This document shows, in pieces, positions 40,247 to 51,883 of a DNA stretch of 64,000 bases. The notes beneath the pieces were generated by a model. That model had not been told where the DNA came from, ran no database searches, and was given only the letters and a program-made list of their open reading frames with translations. Position 1 is the stretch's first letter, and each line of letters starts with the position of its first letter. Source of the DNA: Gracilaria vermiculophylla. Lineage: Eukaryota > Rhodophyta > Florideophyceae > Gracilariales > Gracilariaceae. The position numbers and the translations under genes are program-made. The stretch spans positions 852,649-916,648 of the forward strand of contig JAHNZQ020003147.1 of assembly GCA_019155205.2 (NCBI GenBank), given 5' to 3'.

Positions 40247-41530
40247 CAGTGCGTTTCAAAAGTATGGGACAGTGCAAAAGCGCACCAAAATATGGATTTT
40301 TGCCTACTGTAGCCACCCCCCTTCGTTAAAACAAAAAACGCCTTTCAAAAGTATAGGACATTTCGAACTCGCGCGTAATTATTTCCACATCACATTGTTT
40401 TCTTTTCTCAAAAAGACATAAGATCTTATAAAGAAAAAGCTTACAACACAATACTTCAAACAGTACCTTAGATCTAGGCCGTTGTTCTCATTCTTATACC
40501 ATTTTCTTCAATATTTACTGTAATATAAACATAAAGTTTTATTGGTAGCTTAATAATGCTCAGCTAAAACAATGAGCATAACTTTTTGCAAGAATAGTAT
40601 CCTAGAAATGTATTTTGCACTAAAACGCCCATGAAAAGAACGAATCGTTTACAAAAATTGAATAAAATGGTAATGAAAAACGCTTCAAAATTCTTTCGGT
40701 TTATAAAACTGAACAATGATTTCTTTTGGAAGCCGCCAATAAACAAATAATGGTGCCACAGTATGCAATGAGCACTAAGAAAAAATTCAGCTGCAAAATG
40801 AATGTAGTTAAAAATGAGTAAAACTTTGATTAAGATGAACAGCAGTGTTATACATATTGCAATCATAAGCAAAAAAGATCAAACAAAATTTGAACAAATA
40901 AAAGTCTTAGAAAAGCTAATAATATGCCATGAACTGGACTCTCGATGAACACAACTACGTATAAAGCTTTTTCAGTAAACATTACAGACTCAAACAGGCT
41001 TTCAAATGTTTGAACACAACGTTTTATAAAAGTGTACATATCTTATCAGAAATTTAAACTGGTGTTTCACCAAGATAGCGCTGTCGTTTAATAGTCTATA
41101 GCAATTAGAAACGTTTTTCGTTTGCTGTAAAATGATGCCACGCAGATTCTTATGCGTTAGATTTGCTTAAATCTTTTTGAAAACGAATAGTCTGTACTTG
41201 TTAGAATGCTTTATGGCCATTACAGGCCATTTTGAACAGGTTTTGATTAATTGAAAAGTATTGGAAATAGCGCGAACACTATGAATATTTTAAGCATAGG
41301 ACGTTAGAGAAACGCGATGCAAAAATGTTGAATTGATATTATTTGGTACACAAAAGCGAAAATCAACTACTGATGAAGGCAAAATAAAGGTTGAAAGTGA
41401 AATGTCCTATGATTTTGAAACGGTTTTGTAACTTCTAGTTATTTTAAAAACTGATTTTGGTAGCACTACAGTACTAAAAACGATGATTTGCATCACAATG
41501 CCAGGTGTCCAATACTTTTGAAACAGACTA
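40247..41530. mobile_element. Tc1/mariner-like element A, degenerate
   Basis: 1284 bp bounded by TA dinucleotides (40245-40246 and 41531-41532) and by matching inverted ends: CAGTGCGTTTCAAAAGTAT at the left, and at the right the complement of TAGTCTGTTTCAAAAGTAT. The interior is AT-rich and no transposase blocks can be read, although the 3' sub-terminal sequence (GATTTTGAAACGG... region near 41412) resembles that of elements B and C. It is therefore an old or non-autonomous relative. Confidence 0.78.
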
Positions 41531-42610
41531 TAGGTAGTGTCAATTTTCATATAACGTACAGTGCGTTTCAAAATCATATTACCCCTAAAAAGTGTGCCAA
41601 AATTGTACTGTAGGCTTGTATCTGCACATTGTCAATGTAGAATCGTTTCAAAAAGATATGTACACCGTGTTCTTTCTAGTAAGAATGGCTCAAGATCCTC
41701 CACTTTCATAGAAAGAACAGCTTCAAATCATAAAGTTAAACATCGAGTATTACTCCAACAGTGCTATCGCTCGAAACTTAACGCGTTTTAGGGTCACAAT
41801 TGCTAATTTTCTCACAAATCCGACTCTTTATGGATTAAAACGATCTCCAGGACGCTTTAAGAAGCTCATTCTAGCAAAAAAAAGAATAAAAAGGAAGTTG
41901 TGCAAAAAAAAAAGTTATCGTGCAAAACATTTAAATAAATCTCAATCTCAACGATTCAATGTGAACCATATAGAGGCAGATAAACAACAAAAATGTATTG
42001 AATTGTAAAAAAAAAATCGTTTCTGTCTTCAAGACCATGAAAAGCAAAACAAAATTGACTGGTGTGCTAGAAAAGACTATTAGAAAAAAGAATGAGAAAA
42101 TAGCATTTTCACTGATGAAAAAAAGTTCAATTTTGACGGGCTATATTGCCTCAAAACGTTCATTAGCATGATCTTCACAGGGAAAGTTCTGAAGTTTTTA
42201 CCAGGAGTTTCGGTGCAGGGTCTGCCCTGGTCTGGGCTAATACTTTAAAGATACGTCTAACGGATATTGCGTTTATTGAAACAACTATGAACGCGGAAAA
42301 ATATCAAGAAGTGCTATACAATTATTTGCTACCGTTTGGCTACTGTTTCCGCGAAAAAAAACTTCATTTTTCAACAGGATAATGCGCCCGTGCACACAGC
42401 GTCGTCATTCAGAAATCAGCTACAAGAACCAGATGTATCGGTTTTAGAGTGTCCTGTCCGCTCACCATATTTGAATCCAATTTCAAACGTTCGAGGATTG
42501 CTAGCAACGATGGTTTATGCGCATGAAAGGCAATATCAGACAGTTTTTGAACTCAAAAACTGTATTAAGAATTGCTAGGAACCAAAAACAGTTTCTACTG
42601 TGCAAAGGTA

Positions 42611-43889
42611 CAGTGCGTTTCAAAAACATATTACCCCTCAAAAGTGCGCCAAAACTGTACTGTAGACTAGATTTTGCACATAGTCTATGTAGAATCGTTT
42701 CAAAAAGATATGTACACCGTCTTCTTTATAATAAAAATGGCTCGACGCCCGCCACTTTTCAAGCATGTACAGCTTCAAATCACTAAGTTAAACGCCAAGA
42801 AACATTCCTACAGTGATATCGCTAAAATATTAAAGCGTTCTAGGGTCACAAGTGCTACTTTTCTATAAAACCCGACTCTTTAGTGCTTGAAATCATCTTC
42901 TGGACGCCCAGAGAAGCTCAGTCCAGTAGATAAGAGAGGTATTAAAAAGGGAGCTGTGCAAAGGAAAAGTATCGTACAAAACAATTAGAATTAATCTTAA
43001 TCTCAACGTTTCTAAATCAAATATATGGAGGCAGATAAACAGCACAAACTTATTTAAATATAAAAAAATGAAAAACACTTTCTTTCTCCAAGGCCATCAC
43101 AAGCCCAAGAGGATTTTTAGGTGTGCTGGAAAAGCCTACTGTAGAAAAAAATGGGAAAATGTTATTCTTACTGATGAAAAAAAATTCAATTTGGACGGAC
43201 CAGATTGCTATAAATTTTGTTGGCACGATCTTTGTAAAGATCGTCATGAATCTCATACCAGGCATTCAGGTGGAAACTCTGTAATGGTTTGGGCAGGCAT
43301 TTCTAAAATAGGTTTGACGGAAATTTCCTTTATTGAAACAAGCATGAGTGCGGAAAAATATCAAGACGTTCTTTGAAGTTATTTGCTACCGCTTGGTTTA
43401 TGTTTTCATGAAGAAATTTTCTTTTTTCAACAGGATACTGCGCCTGTACACACTTCACCTTTAATCAAAAATTGGCTACAGGAGTCTGGAGTATCTGTTC
43501 TAGAGTTACCGGCGCGCGCACCAGATTTTAACCCAATTAAACACGTTTGGAGACTGCTGGCGAGGATGGTTTATGCGCATGGAAGGCATTTTTAGACAGT
43601 TTTTGAACTCAAAAACTGTATCAAAAATTGCTGGAAATCTATAACAGTTTCAACTGTAGAAAAGTACATCAATTCGATGCCAAAACGTTTCATTAGCGTT
43701 ATAAATCAAAAAGAATGCAAAATAAACTATTGAGCGTCGCGCAGTAAAGATTTGTTTTTGCTGATCATATGTTTTTGAAACGGTTTTTTGACTTTACTTT
43801 TTTCTGAAACCTATTTTTGTAGGCGTACGGTATACATTTGGTAGTTTTTTGAGATTTCACAGCATGTCGTATGTTTTTGAAACAGTCTG
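42611..43889 (+). mobile_element. Tc1-like element C, nested in element B
   Basis: 1279 bp starting CAGTGCGTTTCAAAAACAT and ending with the complement of CAGACTGTTTCAAAAACAT, flanked by TA at 42609-42610 and 43890-43891. Those TAs are the target-site duplication in element B. It is the best preserved copy and carries a recognisable transposase relic. Confidence 0.9.
42737..43732 (+). pseudogene. Tc3/Tc1-type DDE transposase pseudogene in element C
   Basis: The reading starts MARRPPLFKHVQLQITKLNA with an HTH-like SYSDIAKILKRSR block, then degenerates through several stops until about 43068. From there one frame is readable: ILTDEKKFNLDGPD (first Asp of the DDE triad), YKFCWHDLCKDRHES, GGNSVMVWAGIS, a TGA at 43374-43376, then FFFQQDTAPVHTS (second Asp), LELPARAPDFNPIKHVWRLL, a TAG at 43593-43595 and a final TVFELKNCIKNCW segment. 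The third acidic position (normally NPIE) is Lys. The order and spacing match Tc3-like transposases. It cannot be active. Confidence 0.85.
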
Positions 43890-44118
43890 TACATCAATGC
43901 GATGCTGAAACGTTGCATTAGCGTTATACAGCAAAAAGAATGCAAAAAAAAAACTATTGAGTGTCTCTAAGTAAAGATTCGTTTCTGATGAACATGTGTT
44001 TTTGAAACTTTTTTTTGACTTTAATTTTTTCTGAAACTCATTTTTGTAAGCGTGCAGTAGACTCTCGGTAGTTTTTTTACATTTCACAACATGTCATATT
44101 TTTTTGAAACAGTCTGTA

Positions 44119-45489
44119 TAGAATGGCCCAGTAGCGGAATGCCCCGCCATATTATGATTTGGATCTCGAGTGAGGATATGGATAATCTTTTTTGACGTTT
44201 TGCCGTGTAGCCGTGTTGTGACAGGCGCCAAACGGTTGCTACTTTTCTTACTGGGCCGCTCCGAAGAATACAAATTTGAGTGAGCACTCAAATATCAAAA
44301 TACGAGTACGATCCCTAGTACGAGCTTCTCTATGCCTTCCATGTCTTCAATCTTGCTTGCAATTCTGATGCACCTTTAGCGCAACATGCCATAGCCCGGT
44401 TTTCAAAATCGTTTACTATTTGCAGGAAGACGATGCCTCAAGCGCATATTAGCCCGTCGGGGGCTACAAAATCCTGCCCTTTACCCGTTCATGTTACTGC
44501 TTCAGTCCATGTGCGACCTTTCTTTGATTTCGGTGACCGGCTTTGACGATTACACGTTTGTTGCTTTACTACAGCACCTTGATTCCCTGTACAACAGATC
44601 CATTCGTTACTCTGAAGACGGAAAAGTTGGGATCATGGCCTTTAGGAACTGAATCAGGGGGAGACCGAGAAGTATTCTGCGACTCAGTGTTTGGGATTGA
44701 TTCTTGCATGGCCCAGAACACGCGTATCAATGCATACGTTATGCATCCTCTTTGCTATAATATCGTCTATGTGTTCGATTTTTGTTCGATTTGGGTGACC
44801 GTTGCTGATTCTTATACTTTCAAGGAACAGCCGGGCACAAGGGCGAATGCCAAATCAGTACAATATCGAACAGTATAGGACTGCATTTTCCACTTCGTAC
44901 ATGTCTCTACAAGATGTTTACGCTGTAGCAAATCGGCTCAAGCTGTGCTTAGAGCAGTCTGTGAACTTCTTGATGCAGATCATGTTTTACAACGGCCGGA
45001 CGCACGACCACTACGTTGATAAATCTTTGTCTTTGCACTGTCGTGGACTCTCGTATCATGCACCATCAATGCACCCGCATGTATGCATGACACGTAAATA
45101 GCAGAATGGGATGGAGTATATAAAGAACTTGAAGATTGCTACAGGACTTTCGAGGGCCGATGTGTGGTAGACTATGCTTTTTCAAAAGGGGATCATCCCT
45201 TCCCCATCAAATCTGCTCAGGATGAAAACAAGGCAAACTGTATAGCCTAGGCTGTTCTCTTAAGACAAGCAACGTCTGCGAAACAGGCGTCGGAGTGAGG
45301 TATGAGGGCTCTTCAAGGATAATTCCCAAGGATGAAAGATCATTTCGTTTATGAAGAACATGGAGAAGGAAAGGTGAAGCCACTTGTGGTGCAGTGGATC
45401 TTAACGCGATATTGTCTTGGGGTGACACAGCGGGGTATTCTTGAGGAGTGTTCGTATATTATTAACTGAGCTGCGTGGTGAATTATACG
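44119..45489. other. Intergenic, no gene seen
   Basis: About 1.4 kb right of the Tc1 cluster. Only short frames are present and none has recognisable motifs. Confidence 0.5.
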
Positions 45490-45645
45490 CCCCCCCGGGT
45501 GCTACAATACTCCTGAGAAATTATAGAATTTAGATTTATTTTCTTTAATTAATATAGGTAATTAGACTATTATGTAGAAGTGAGACCTGCCCAGTGGAGC
45601 TCCCGGCACGATACTAAATCTGCCGGTCGAGCTCCACCTCTGGGG
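45490..45645 (-). repeat. Inverted partial copy of the LTR-like repeat
   Basis: On the minus strand this stretch matches the first about 155 bases of the repeat at 46021-46272 (same order: GAGGTGGAGCTCGACCGGCAG, then the CTGTAGTAATTACC-like and TCTAAATTCTA-like blocks). With that copy it forms an inverted pair separated by about 375 bp. Confidence 0.75.
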
Positions 45646-45720
45646 AAAGTGAACCAGGCACCCTTGAGTCATACTCTACTTTTTCTGTTTGGAGCCTCTT
45701 GTCGAACGTCTTCATGATTC

Positions 45721-46272
45721 TGTGGTACCTTCAGTTCTCCTGTCGAGGTGGTAGCGCACAACGTCTGTTAGGAGTTTTTGTTGACTCCAAAGACGCGAGT
45801 TCCTAAATGTGGTCTCTGGAAATCGCTATCGCGAGCCGGGGTAACTCTGAAAGGGGATCCGCGAACCCCACACGGAGGGGGAGGTTCACGGGACGGACAA
45901 TGCTCCTATAGGCGCTGCTACGGGGCCACCTGGGGATGGGCGGCTTACAAACCTTAGGATGATCGACGAGAGTCTCCAACCGGAAAAATAGACGTAGATT
46001 CAAAGGTGCTTGGTGTACTTCCCCAGAGGTGGAGCTCGACCGGCAGATGAAGTAGCACGCCAGGAGCCCGCCTCGACTGGTCTCACTACTGTAGTAATTA
46101 CCTGCACAGATAAACTAAAACAATTCTAAATTCTACCATTTTTCACGGGTACTGTAGCGTACGTGGGCCGGATTATGCACCACATGGCTCAGTTAATAAA
46201 ATACAAGCCCTCCTTAGGAATATCCTCTCATAAAGCCACACTGCCATATCACCTTAAAATCCACTGTACTAT
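45721..46272 (+). repeat. About 552-bp direct repeat, copy 1, including LTR-like end
   Basis: Aligned by eye with 46528-47080: shared landmarks are TGTGGTAC, GTTAGGAGTTTTTGTTGACTCC, AAAGGGGATCCGC, AGAGTCTCCAACC and GTGCTTG, then the 250-base LTR-like segment (46021-46272) with TGCACCACATGGCTC, an AATAAA and TACAAGCCCTCCTTAGGAAT. It is probably the untranslated end plus LTR of a retroelement. No open frame is present. Confidence 0.75.
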
Positions 46273-46527
46273 AGGTGCTGCACCTGTGCAACAACTTGGT
46301 TGCCACCGTATAAGCGCGCATTGCGGTAGCCCTCCGAGTACTTATTGGTGAAGATGGTACCCAAGCAGTGGAGGACGACGGCGGACGTGAAGTTCTCGGA
46401 GGCAATGAGGTACAGGTTGCGCCACGGACCTGACTCTTCCTGCTACAGCACGCGATGAATTTGGAGGGCTTGCTGGATGAGCGGAGTGCTGTCGGTGAGC
46501 AGCCTGGGGCGGACGGCGGGCAGACTT

Positions 46528-47080
46528 GTGGTACTGTCAGGCCTCCTTTCGAGGTAGTAGAGCACAGCGTCCGTTAGGAGTTTTTGTTGACTCCAAAAGC
46601 GCGTGTTCCTACAGGTGGTCTCCGGTATCCGTTGTCGTATGCCGGGGGAATTCTTAAAGGGGATCCGCAAACACCAAGCGAAGGGGGAGTTTCACTGGAC
46701 GGACATTGCTTCTACAGGCGCTGCTATGATGCGACCTGGGTATCGGCGGCTTAGAAACCTGAGGATGATCAACGAGAGTCTCCAACCAGAAAAGTAGATG
46801 AAGACCCAATGGTGCTTGTCTTTAGTTCCCTAGAGGTGGAGCTCAACCGGCAGATTAAGTATCAAGCCGGGAACCCGCCTCAGCAGGTCTCACAACTGTA
46901 GTAACTACCTGCATAAAATAACTAAAATAAATATAAATTCTACTGTCCCTTAAGGATACTGTTGCGCACGCGGGAGGAACTATGCACTACGTGGCTCGTC
47001 TAAGAAAATACGAGCCCTCCTTAGGAATAGTATGCCATAAGGCCACACCACCCTTTTTCCATTAGGACCCACTGTACTAT
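46528..47080 (+). repeat. About 552-bp direct repeat, copy 2, including LTR-like end
   Basis: Second copy of 45721-46272, diverged by substitutions and small indels but nearly the same length. The LTR-like part is 46831-47080. The 255-bp spacer between the copies (46273-46527) is unrelated and has no gene. Confidence 0.75.
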
Positions 47081-47802
47081 ATACCCCCTTTCCTAAATTG
47101 CACCACGTCCTCGAGGTGTATCTTCCAATTTCTCGATCCGCAGGGTGGCTTCTATCGGTGTTGATGCACGTGCGGCCCCCGGCCGTGTGATGCATTCTTT
47201 CCTTCAGGCGTTCCTCCATATTTCCATACTCCTGCAAGGCGCACCGCCACGGGCTCACGTTTTATCCCTTGCGGTGTTTGCAGGCCCTGCTACTCCTTGC
47301 CTCGGCTGCGTCTCCTCCTTCTCGGCGTATCTTGTAGGTGGAAACGCGCCATTTGGCGGCGTGAGCTTCCGTGCACTCGAGTTTGTCTTGCGCGGTGTAG
47401 GCGTGCGACCTCCATGGCTGGAACGTGAGTCAGCCTGGACTGGACACTGATTTCCTCCAAGGAGCGTGATGCACCGATTCCTTCGCGGGTTTTCTTTTGG
47501 GAAACGCCCGCTTCATCGCGTCCATTCGTTCAATCTCCGTGAAGGTGCAAGTCTCATAATCCTCTCGTCTGCGCCCCCGTCAGCCTCCACTAGATATGAA
47601 CGTACGCCACGCTATGGTGCTCCATACCTCGCCTGCTTCCAGTCGCCCGGCTTCTCTGCAAATTCCTCGATGTTGGCTTGACGCGGCTCCCTCTCCGGTC
47701 GAGCGTCTAACTGCGGGCCGATCCCCAAGTGGTGTCCGTTAACTCTCCTCAGATGCTACCACGCGTTCGATTGCCATCCATCCGGCTTCGTGCACCTTCG
47801 GC

Positions 47803-48495
47803 ATGTCTTCTCCGACTCCGGTGCCTACGTTTCCATCAAATCCAGAGGTGTGCCACACCTCGACCGGTGCACCGTTCCATCCAGCGGAGCAGTTCGAGCA
47901 TCGAGCCACGCGGGTCCTCGTCTCGTTCCACGACAGGCGTGTAAGCCTCCCGTGCCCCGTGGAGGATTACATTCACCACTTCGGCCCACACCTCCAGGCG
48001 ACGCGATTCCGTGCCGTACCGAAGGTTGTATGGAACGACCAGAAGCGGAACCGTGTGGATGCATATCGCGCTTTATGTCTCCACACTCCGGTGCACGGTG
48101 ACAACGCTCCAACCACGGTGGGTCACTACGATACTCCACATCTGAGGTGCGCCGAGGTACGCGAGACTCAGGCGCGACTCCAGATACTCCTTCACAAAGA
48201 GAGCTCACACCAACGAGTGGGGCGACCCGGTAGCATTGCCGATGGACGCTCTGCCCCAGCGATGTTGCCCTTCGATCCCCCATACGATCGCCTCTACTGG
48301 CTCAACCGAAATCGATAGGGGACGCACCTTGCGGACGAAACTCGAGTACGCTCCATCTTCGGGTACTTCTATGGTTGGCATAACATGGAATTCTTTGACA
48401 TGCCTTCCCAGCAACTTCCGAAGGACTACCTCAAGGTGAAAAACTCCTGGAAAAACCACTGGGTATCCCCGCAGCTCTGCGTGGCGACACTATGA
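47803..48495 (+). pseudogene. Unidentified reading frame with one internal stop
   Basis: One frame from ATG 47803 runs to TGA 48493-48495, broken only by TAG 48316-48318. The product (171 plus 58 codons) is not recognised. It is basic and aromatic, with blocks such as PVEDYIHHFGPHLQ, PFDPPYDRLYWLNRNR before the stop and VRSIFGYFYGWHNMEFFD after it; the protein-like composition on both sides of the TAG suggests a recently broken gene or retroelement ORF. It lies between LTR-like repeats and a TATA-bearing LTR-like segment, so a transposon origin is likely. The 720 bp before it (47081-47802) has only weak frames of the same character. Confidence 0.4.
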
Positions 48496-48727
48496 CTTTC
48501 GCATACCACACCTCCGAGGTTCTAGATTCTTATGACTCCTTAGTGCGTTTTGTCATGTTGATCGCCTCGAGGGAGTTCGCGGTCGGCACTCTGATGGCGT
48601 ATCTCCAAGCAGAGGACGAAGGTGTCACCTCCTATATTCGGTGCCGCGACAGCCGTCTCTACCGGGACTCGTCGTTGTTGGATAAAGTGACTGTGCTGTC
48701 ACTGACAACTAAATGTTCCGGGGACCA

Positions 48728-49307
48728 TTGGCTGTGTTGAATGTTGACTCTGTGTTGTACACGTGTGCAGCTGTACTATTCGGCACGTTGTTCACTACCA
48801 TATGGTTTCCAGGTGTACACATTGCATACTCAGCTTAGTGTACACCAGATATGGTCTGGTGTAATGTGCCTCGTCATGGTAACTATACACCCACATTGCT
48901 GTATGGACACGAGTGGTGTTGGAATACAGAGAGTGTAAGGTAGTTGAGTGAATTTGTGCATTGTCATGGTCTCGTGAGTGTACGGAACTGTCATGCCTTG
49001 TTGTGCCTTGCTGTTGTAAGCATTATTGAATTGTGGCTAGTACATTTATGTCATGTTGCAATATGATTGGTAGTATTGAGGGTCTCGCCTTTGTAGTGTA
49101 GTTTCTGATGCAACCTAGTCGGTGCGACTGAACCACTATATAAGCCGTGGTCGAGGCACCTCCAAGTAAATCCAAGGTAGAGCTGGTGAACTTCCTTTGC
49201 ATCCCCTCAACTTTCCCTTGCCCCTCTGACCTCCAATAGTCGTATCAGCCGACCGCCGGACGTTTGCTAACCTTGTGGGCGTTTATTATCCGGGTTCTGC
49301 GCTTCTT
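48728..49307 (+). repeat. LTR-like segment with TATA box
   Basis: A GT-rich, gene-free stretch that begins TGTGTTGAATGTTGAC and carries a clear TATA box (CTATATAAG, about 49136-49144) followed by a CT-rich leader, as in the U3-R part of an LTR. A TGGTATCC at 49308-49315 resembles the first bases of an initiator-tRNA primer-binding site. No second copy was found, so the boundaries are tentative. Confidence 0.35.
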
Positions 49308-49365
49308 TGGTATCCAAAACCTTATCAAGGGCACCGCATGGAGTTAGTTTAAGGCGGAGACGCTG

Positions 49366-50253
49366 TTGGATTACAACCTGTATGTGCAATGGAATGACAT
49401 GCCGGGATTCCTTTGGAACGACTGCGGCGAAGATAAGTTCCACCCTAATGTGAGGAATTCTAATGGAGACGATGACGGGCGAGCATACCCTGCTTTTCCC
49501 CGTCTGGCGCATTCTCGGGCTCCTCAGGTGCCACGGCTCCGAGTACCCGACTATGAACCCTTGATGGAAAGCCCGGCGCATGATATCCCCCGCCGGTTAC
49601 AGGCTCCGTCCCAGGATATGGGCGTGGCTCCGGAGGTGATAGTGCCGCGACCCGCCGCAATGCCGGGTGCTCCCACAGTGGTAGCCGCCATGTCTTCTAT
49701 GGAAGAGGACGAGATTGCTACCGTCCCGGTACCTTCGGCCCCGGTGGTGCAACCCCGACTGCGGAGCGTTCCTGCGCCTGTTTTTCAGCCTCGCCTGCGT
49801 AGCGTTCCAGTTCCCGCACCGCCGTCATCTCCGGTGTCACCGACTCCGTCCTTGGCTGTGCCGACCTGCACTGCGGAACCTGCGTAATTCCGTCGGGGAG
49901 CCCCTGTCCCAGCTGGTTCGCCGTCCGCGGCTCCTTCTATGGCGGTTGCTGCGCCGCCAGCGGAGGTGGCCGCTACGGGTGCACCGCCGGGCGGAGTATC
50001 CGCTGGGGCTTTAGAAGCTGCCTTCCAGGGGTTGATGCAGGCGTGCCTGCTGATGGGCTGTCCTGCTCTGGCTTCTCCTGTAGAAGCTCTTTGCGAGGGC
50101 AGTGCTTGGGTCTTAGAGCTCTATAAGGCCCGGGCAGATTGAGCCTCGAAAGCAGCAATCAAGGAAATCCTGTCGGAGTTCTTCGATAGCCAAGCGTTCA
50201 CGGCCATAGCGCAACTCGAAGCCGAGTATACGACGCGATTTGGTGACCTGTAG
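49366..50253 (+). pseudogene. Proline-rich retroelement ORF (ORF-A), left copy
   Basis: A single frame with two internal stops (TAA 49885-49887, TGA 50140-50142) ending TAG 50251-50253. The product is Pro/Val/Ser-rich with repeats such as PAPVFQPRLRSVPVPAP, then a helical Ala-rich part (GALEAAFQGLMQACLLMG) and an ending EAEYTTRFGDL. It has no zinc knuckle or known domain; gag-like by position only. A clear homologue lies on the opposite strand at 56198-56945. It faces the left integrase fragment tail-to-tail, separated by about 280 bp that are also conserved in the right copy. Confidence 0.6.
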
Positions 50254-50532
50254 GTGATAGAATCCTGGCGATGGGAGTTAGATCCTGGTAGCGGCGGAAT
50301 AAAAGATCATTCGGATTGGACAAAAGCTCCATGAACGGTAGTTCCAATATGACGAGGCCGTGCCCCCGTGCTCAGCGACACGAAGTGGCGCCGCGGGATA
50401 ATATGAAAAGCGAGCATCTGCATCCTGGAGGCGAACAAGAAAACTCCAGGTAGGAGATAGACTGCGGAGACGAAAAACAACTCCGGTTAGGACGTCCCCC
50501 CCCCCCCTCCCCCTTTTTCTAAACGAGAGCAC

Positions 50533-51400
50533 CTATGCAGAGAGTCGTTTCCGCACCAGATTGGTGTGGTATCGCCTAAGGAAGTTCTCCGGGATGTGTC
50601 CCGGAGGTTCTTCCGTGTCATTCTTCGATTTGTACCCATACCAGCGGACGTGGGACAGTACTCTTGCAGGGGTTTGTCGGTGGGAGACAATATGGTCCAC
50701 CGCGTAGAGTATGTCACCTTCAGGGGTCATGATGGCGTCTGGGGCCTCCAGCAATGGTTCAACGAGACCGGTGATCCGTTTCCCCTTATCTAGTGGTGTC
50801 TTCACTCCTGAGGTGGTTTGATGAGGAAGTTTCATGCGTTGTCTCTGAGATGAGGTGGCGGGCATTCCTGAGGGGCTGGGCGTCAGGACTTTCATCATCC
50901 TATTACGGGAGACGACTTCCTTGAGCCCATTCACCTCAATGGCGACAGTGTCCCTATAAGTGGCCAGGACTTTATACGGCCCTGAAGTGGCCGACACTAA
51001 CTTGCGCGTGAGGTCCGGCGGTTCGCCGGATGTTTTCCCAGGTTTGTCGAGGAAACCCTTGTCGCCTTCCTTCAGGTGAGGGCCTTCCATCACCTTTCGG
51101 TTGAAATCCTGTTTGTATCTCCTCTGCGAGGCGTTGAGTCTCTTCTTTGCGAGGGAGAGTGCGTTCTCATACCGCTTTAGGATGGATCGTTTGCCTTGCG
51201 CCGCTGTTGGCGCCTGTGGCCCATTCGCCGGGTGCGCCGTGGCGCGTTCCTCAATGACGGCACTTGGCGAGATGCGGAAGAGCACCAGATTGAAAGGAGC
51301 GGCCCCCACGGAGCGGTGCACCTGCAGTTCGTATGCCTCGGCAGTATCCTACAGGAGTGTCCGATTTGCGAACCCTCGAGGCTACCCACCGCCTTGCAGA
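50533..51400 (-). pseudogene. Ty3/gypsy integrase C-terminal fragment, left inverted copy
   Basis: The minus frame 51321-50533 encodes APFNLVLFRISPSAVIEE, the KLVSATSGPYKVLATYRDT block (the SH3-like integrase tail), EAPDAIMTPEGDILYAVDHI and ends RRYHTNLVRKRLSA. It is homologous along its length with the end of the plus-strand pol at 55150-55928. The catalytic core is absent because the homology stops near 51400. The frame is intact over about 260 codons. Confidence 0.8.
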
Positions 51401-51883
51401 ATTTGCTTGTCTCGAGAGCCAGTACACTGTATTACTCTCACCCTGGCGATGAGGGCCGCCATCCTACAGGAACGGAAAAAGAACTTCCAGGACCAGAAGG
51501 ACACACCAAAATAGAGAGTGGAAATTACAGAACAGCGTATTGCGATATCCACTCCCCTTAAGGAAACTACGGTTACCGCGCCCCACTGGGAATGCAGCCT
51601 GTTCCACTTTCCCTTGCACCAGCAACACACGTGCCGGTATCCCAACGGGTTGCACCTCAAGGAAACACGTCGCATCTCGATGCGCAACTGCAGCGGCGGT
51701 CCCCGACTGGAGCTCAGCCCCCCTCCAACCAGAAAATTCTTCAGGGCCACGCATAGAGACTCTGAGTGGCTCCTTACCATCGAGCATCAGCTCCAGGAAG
51801 GTCACCTTTAGGAAAGGCGGAGAAGCCGTGGGGAGAAGCCGTCTGCTCCGTCGACGCAGAATCAGCGTACTACCCCAGTCCCG

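Larger units (their letters stand above)
41559..44116 (+). mobile_element. Tc1-like element B, interrupted by element C
   Basis: Left end 41559 (CAGTGCGTTTCAAAATCAT) after TA 41557-41558; right end 44116 before TA 44117-44118. The body is split: 41559-42610 and 43892-44116 join to 1277 bp, and the break falls exactly where element C sits. Transposase relics: TDEKKFNFDG-like bases near 42112-42155, and the QQDNAPVHTA...SPYLNPISNV block (about 42345-42500) of a DDE_3 transposase. Stops and shifts are frequent, so it is a pseudogene. Confidence 0.85.

Noticed and set aside
40564..40872. 102-codon hydrophobic minus-strand frame in element A
   Set aside because: AT-rich DNA generates Phe/Leu/Ile-rich frames; there is no homology to transposases or membrane families.
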